Source: Pseudomonas japonica (GTDB taxonomy: Bacteria; Pseudomonadota; Gammaproteobacteria; Pseudomonadales; Pseudomonadaceae). Taken from it: a stretch of DNA of 64,000 nucleotides. This document shows positions 60,940-64,000 of the stretch, piece by piece (position 1 is the first letter of the stretch; every line of letters starts with the position of its first letter). The stretch is from positions 310,001 to 374,000 of the forward strand of contig NZ_JAAMQU010000001.1 in assembly GCF_013522925.1 (NCBI RefSeq), read 5' to 3'. Both the position numbers and the translations under genes were made by a program. The notes beneath the pieces are model-generated. The model saw only the letters and a program-made list of their open reading frames with translations. It was not told the origin of the DNA and searched no databases.

Positions 60940-63048
60940 TTGCCAGGCATAGACGTTCTTGCCGAGCGCTTGTCGACCTATCTCGGCAAGGACCAGGTCA
61001 ATCTGGTCCGCCGGGCATATTATTACGCCGAACAGGCTCACGACGGTCAGCGCCGCCGTAGCGGTGAGCCCTATGTTACCCACCCGCTCGCGGTGGCGAA
61101 CATTCTTGCCGATATGCACATGGACCATCAGAGCCTGATGGCCGCCATGCTTCATGACGTGATCGAAGACACCGGTATCGCCAAGGAAGCGCTCTGCGCA
61201 CAGTTTGGCGAAACCGTGGCCGAACTGGTCGATGGTGTCAGCAAGCTGACCCAGATGAACTTCGAGACCAAAGCCGAGGCTCAGGCAGAAAACTTCCAGA
61301 AAATGGCCATGGCCATGGCGCGCGACATTCGCGTCATTCTGGTGAAGCTGGCTGACCGGCTGCACAACATGCGCACCCTCGAAGTGTTGTCTGGCGAGAA
61401 GCGCCGGCGCATCGCCAAGGAAACCCTGGAAATCTACGCACCCATCGCCAACCGGCTGGGCATGCACAACGTGCGCGTGGAATTCGAAGACCTTGGCTTC
61501 CAGGCCATGCACCCGATGCGCTCGGAGCGTATCCATCAGGCGGTGAAGCGTGCTCGCGGCAATCGAAAGGAACTGGTCGCCAAGATCGAACAGTCCCTGG
61601 CCAATTGCCTGGCGGTAGACGGCATCGAAGGCGATGTGAGCGGCCGTCAGAAGCACCTCTACGGCATCTACAAGAAGATGCGCGGCAAGCGGCGCGCCTT
61701 CAACGAGATCATGGACGTGTACGCGTTCCGCATCGTGGTAGACAAGGTAGACACCTGTTATCGCGTGCTGGGCGCCGTTCACAACCTCTACAAACCGCTG
61801 CCGGGCCGCTTCAAGGACTATATCGCCATCCCCAAGGCCAACGGTTATCAGTCCCTGCACACCACGCTGTTCGGCATGCACGGCGTGCCTATCGAAATCC
61901 AGATTCGCACCCGTGAAATGGAAGAGATGGCCAACAACGGCATCGCCGCCCATTGGCTGTACAAATCCAATGACGACGACGTGCCGAAAAGCACCCATGC
62001 GCGGGCGCGTCAGTGGGTCAAGGGTGTACTGGAGCTGCAACAGCGGGCCGGCAACTCGCTGGAATTCATCGAAAGCGTGAAAATCGACCTCTTCCCGGAC
62101 GAGGTCTACGTGTTCACGCCCAAGGGCAAGATCATGGAGCTGCCCAAAGGCTCCACGGCGGTGGACTTCGCCTATGCGGTGCATACCGATGTGGGCAACA
62201 GCTGCATTGCCTGCCGTATCAACCGCCGCCTGGCACCGCTTTCAGAGCCTTTGCAGAGTGGCTCCACGGTCGAAATCGTCAGCGCGCCCGGCGCCCGGCC
62301 CAACCCGGCGTGGCTGAACTTCGTGGTCACCGGCAAGGCGCGCACGCACATTCGCCACGCGCTCAAGCTGCAGCGCCGGTCCGAATCGGTGAGCTTGGGC
62401 GAGCGGCTGCTGAACAAAGTGCTGAACAGCTTCGATGCATCGCTCGATGGCATCCCGGCCGAGCGTATCCAGCACCTGCTTGCGGAGTACCGCCTGGAAG
62501 TCATCGAAGACCTGCTCGAGGACATCGGGCTGGGCAACCGCATGGCTTATGTGGTGGCACGTCGGCTGCTGGCCTCCGACGGCGAGGCCTCGCCAAATCA
62601 CGAAAGCCCACTGGCCATTCGCGGTACCGAAGGGCTGGTGCTCAGCTATGCCAAATGCTGCACGCCGATTCCTGGCGACCCTATCGTGGGTCACCTGTCT
62701 GCGGGCAAAGGCATGGTGGTGCATCTGGAGAACTGCCGAAACATCAGCGAAGTGCGGCACAACCCTGAAAAATGCATCCAGCTGGCGTGGGCCAAGGACG
62801 TGAGCGGCGAGTTCAATGTTGAATTGAGGGTCGAGCTCGAGCACCAGCGAGGCCTGATCGCCTTGCTCGCCAGCAGCGTCAATGCCGCCGATGGCAACAT
62901 CGAGAAAATCAGCATGGACGAGCGCGACGGTCGCACCAGCGTGGTCCACCTGATGGTAAGCGTGCATGACCGCGTGCATCTCGCTCGGGTCATCCGCAAG
63001 CTGCGCGCGCTCAATGGCGTGATCCGAATCACCCGCATGCGAGCCTAG
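60940..63048 (+). CDS. spoT: Bifunctional (p)ppGpp synthase/hydrolase SpoT
   Basis: A 702-residue RSH protein. The HD hydrolase domain (about 25-190) has [20 protein letters not shown] and [10 protein letters not shown]. The synthetase domain (about 235-350) has [10 protein letters not shown] and [15 protein letters not shown] ([19 protein letters not shown]) and C-terminal ACT domains follow. It starts with TTG at 60940 behind a clear GGGAGG 7 bases upstream, and the family N-terminus [11 protein letters not shown] agrees. It is followed by ridA. Confidence 0.96.
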   Translation: MPGIDVLAERLSTYLGKDQVNLVRRAYYYAEQAHDGQRRRSGEPYVTHPLAVANILADMHMDHQSLMAAMLHDVIEDTGIAKEALCAQFGETVAELVDGVSKLTQMNFETKAEAQAENFQKMAMAMARDIRVILVKLADRLHNMRTLEVLSGEKRRRIAKETLEIYAPIANRLGMHNVRVEFEDLGFQAMHPMRSERIHQAVKRARGNRKELVAKIEQSLANCLAVDGIEGDVSGRQKHLYGIYKKMRGKRRAFNEIMDVYAFRIVVDKVDTCYRVLGAVHNLYKPLPGRFKDYIAIPKANGYQSLHTTLFGMHGVPIEIQIRTREMEEMANNGIAAHWLYKSNDDDVPKSTHARARQWVKGVLELQQRAGNSLEFIESVKIDLFPDEVYVFTPKGKIMELPKGSTAVDFAYAVHTDVGNSCIACRINRRLAPLSEPLQSGSTVEIVSAPGARPNPAWLNFVVTGKARTHIRHALKLQRRSESVSLGERLLNKVLNSFDASLDGIPAERIQHLLAEYRLEVIEDLLEDIGLGNRMAYVVARRLLASDGEASPNHESPLAIRGTEGLVLSYAKCCTPIPGDPIVGHLSAGKGMVVHLENCRNISEVRHNPEKCIQLAWAKDVSGEFNVELRVELEHQRGLIALLASSVNAADGNIEKISMDERDGRTSVVHLMVSVHDRVHLARVIRKLRALNGVIRITRMRA

Positions 63049-63097
63049 GCCATCGCCGGGCTCGATGCGCAACGGCTACTACAACAAGGAGTTTGCA

Positions 63098-63478
63098 ATG
63101 ACCAAGAGCGTCATCCATAGCGACAAGGCCCCCGCCGCCATCGGCACCTATTCCCAGGCCATCAAGGCCGGCAATACCGTCTACATGTCGGGGCAGATCC
63201 CTCTCGATCCTGCCACCATGGAGCTGGTGGAGGGCTTCGAAGCACAGACCGTGCAAGTGTTCGAGAACCTTAAATCCGTTGCCGAGGCGGCGGGAGGTTC
63301 GTTCAAGGACATCGTGAAACTGAACATCTTCCTCACCGACCTGAGCAACTTCGCCACGGTCAACGAAGTGATGGGCCGCTACTTCCAGCAGCCTTACCCA
63401 GCCCGTGCCGCGATTGGCGTTGCCGCGCTGCCAAAAGGCTCCCAGGTAGAAATGGACGCCATCCTGGTTCTCGAATGA
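63098..63478 (+). CDS. ridA: RidA enamine/imine deaminase
   Basis: A 126-residue Rid-family protein of the archetypal kind: [21 protein letters not shown], then NEVMGRYF and [20 protein letters not shown]. The conserved arginine (ARA) and the VEMDAI segment are present. It releases ammonia from reactive enamines such as 2-aminoacrylate. Start at MTKSVIHSD (63098), with AAGGAG upstream. The spoT-ridA order is widespread in gammaproteobacteria. Confidence 0.94.
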   Translation: MTKSVIHSDKAPAAIGTYSQAIKAGNTVYMSGQIPLDPATMELVEGFEAQTVQVFENLKSVAEAAGGSFKDIVKLNIFLTDLSNFATVNEVMGRYFQQPYPARAAIGVAALPKGSQVEMDAILVLE

Positions 63479-63534
63479 GGCCGTGACGGCGCAGCCCCCA
63501 CGGGCGCGCCGTCCTCACACTCCAAGGACTCTCC

Positions 63535-64000
63535 ATGCGCACCCTGTTTCTGGCGATCCCCGCCCTGGCCATGCTGCTGGGCGGTTGCGCCAGCCATCCC
63601 GCCGACGCTGGCGGCACCTGGATCAACGAGGACGCCATCGAAGCCGCCGTCAAGGGTGGCAACCTGCGCCAGGCTTTACTCGGCATGGGCCCCACGCTCG
63701 AATGGCAGATCGATTCGGCCGCCGGCAAGGCAACCTCCAGCAATGGTTTTGAAGTGGCCGAAGGCAACCTGACGCCCACTGACAAGGCCGAGTGGCGAGT
63801 GGACTTCTACGGCAACGGTGCGGAATCGCTCGCCCTGGATGGCGACGAACTGCTGCAAGCCTCCAGCGACAGCGCCGCCGAGCAGACCTTCAAGCGGGTA
63901 GATCCTGCAAAGCCCCTACTCCCGCCAGGGGGCGCCTTCGAGCACCGCCTGTATGAAGCCTATATGGGCGGCGAGTGGACGGTCAGCGAAGGTGAAGGAT
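63535..64000 (+). CDS. Lipoprotein of unknown function (partial)
   Basis: The first 155 codons of an exported protein run off the right edge. The signal peptide ends in a lipobox LGGC (Cys near residue 18). The mature part begins with a serine/alanine linker, then WINEDAIEAAVKGGNLRQAL and a predicted beta-rich region. It follows ridA by 56 bases. The family is not recognised by name; a lipoprotein gene is common after ridA in pseudomonads. Confidence 0.75.
   Translation, partial: MRTLFLAIPALAMLLGGCASHPADAGGTWINEDAIEAAVKGGNLRQALLGMGPTLEWQIDSAAGKATSSNGFEVAEGNLTPTDKAEWRVDFYGNGAESLALDGDELLQASSDSAAEQTFKRVDPAKPLLPPGGAFEHRLYEAYMGGEWTVSEGEG

Overview
This window is a block of core chromosome from a Pseudomonas of the fluorescens/putida type. 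Several gene strings are diagnostic: argH...cyaA, cyaY/lptM-lysA-dapF-DUF484-xerC-yigB, sutA-yjbQ-amtB-glnK-ubiK, dadX-ridA-dadA/lrp, rpmB-rpmG, coaBC-dut-algC-argB, pyrE/crc, rph/yicC-gmk, rpoZ-spoT-ridA. All of them match remembered Pseudomonas order, and Crc, SutA and AlgC are Pseudomonas-typical proteins. The amaA/amaB/hglS lysine genes next to yifB point to the putida/fluorescens side rather than P. aeruginosa. Base composition is GC-rich throughout except for one clear island at about 16.4-17.13 kb. No rRNA, tRNA, CRISPR array or complete mobile element was seen.

Layout. 0-10.5 kb: arginine synthesis (argH), adenylate cyclase (cyaA), iron donor CyaY, then a lysine/cell-wall and recombination operon (lptM, lysA, dapF, DUF484, xerC, yigB). 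10.5-14 kb: the transcription factor SutA, a YjbQ protein and the nitrogen-sensing pair glnK-amtB, which has a good sigma-54 promoter and an NtrC-type site upstream, then ubiK. 14-17.4 kb: accessory insert between ubiK and yifB, with a LysR regulator, a YghX-type dienelactone hydrolase, a NUDIX hydrolase, and an AT-rich stretch carrying the C-terminal remnant of a phage protein with a PBECR2-like nuclease fold. 17.4-29.9 kb: yifB, lysine catabolism (amaA, amaB, hglS), a Cache chemoreceptor, a LysR regulator, a MATE pump and a GGDEF-EAL protein. 29.9-36.5 kb: Rep helicase, xpt, an acetyl-CoA hydrolase/transferase and PauR.

35.4-47 kb: amino acid and polyamine catabolism: dadA-ridA-dadX with divergent Lrp, a PuuB-type oxidase, a MocR regulator, a phospholipase D-type lipoprotein, an MFS transporter and the aldehyde dehydrogenase PauC. 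47-64 kb: ribosomal proteins L28/L33, a peptide-binding protein, RadC, CoaBC, Dut, a membrane-anchored long form of AlgC, ArgB, PyrE, Crc, RNase PH, YicC, Gmk, RpoZ, SpoT, RidA and the start of a lipoprotein gene.

How the genes fit together: the left part makes arginine and lysine/diaminopimelate and signals carbon and nitrogen state (CyaA, GlnK). The middle degrades lysine, D-alanine and polyamines as carbon/nitrogen sources. The right part holds global control by Crc and SpoT. The least ordinary features are the phage nuclease-domain remnant, the membrane-anchored AlgC, a terminator inside the dad operon, and several candidate operators.
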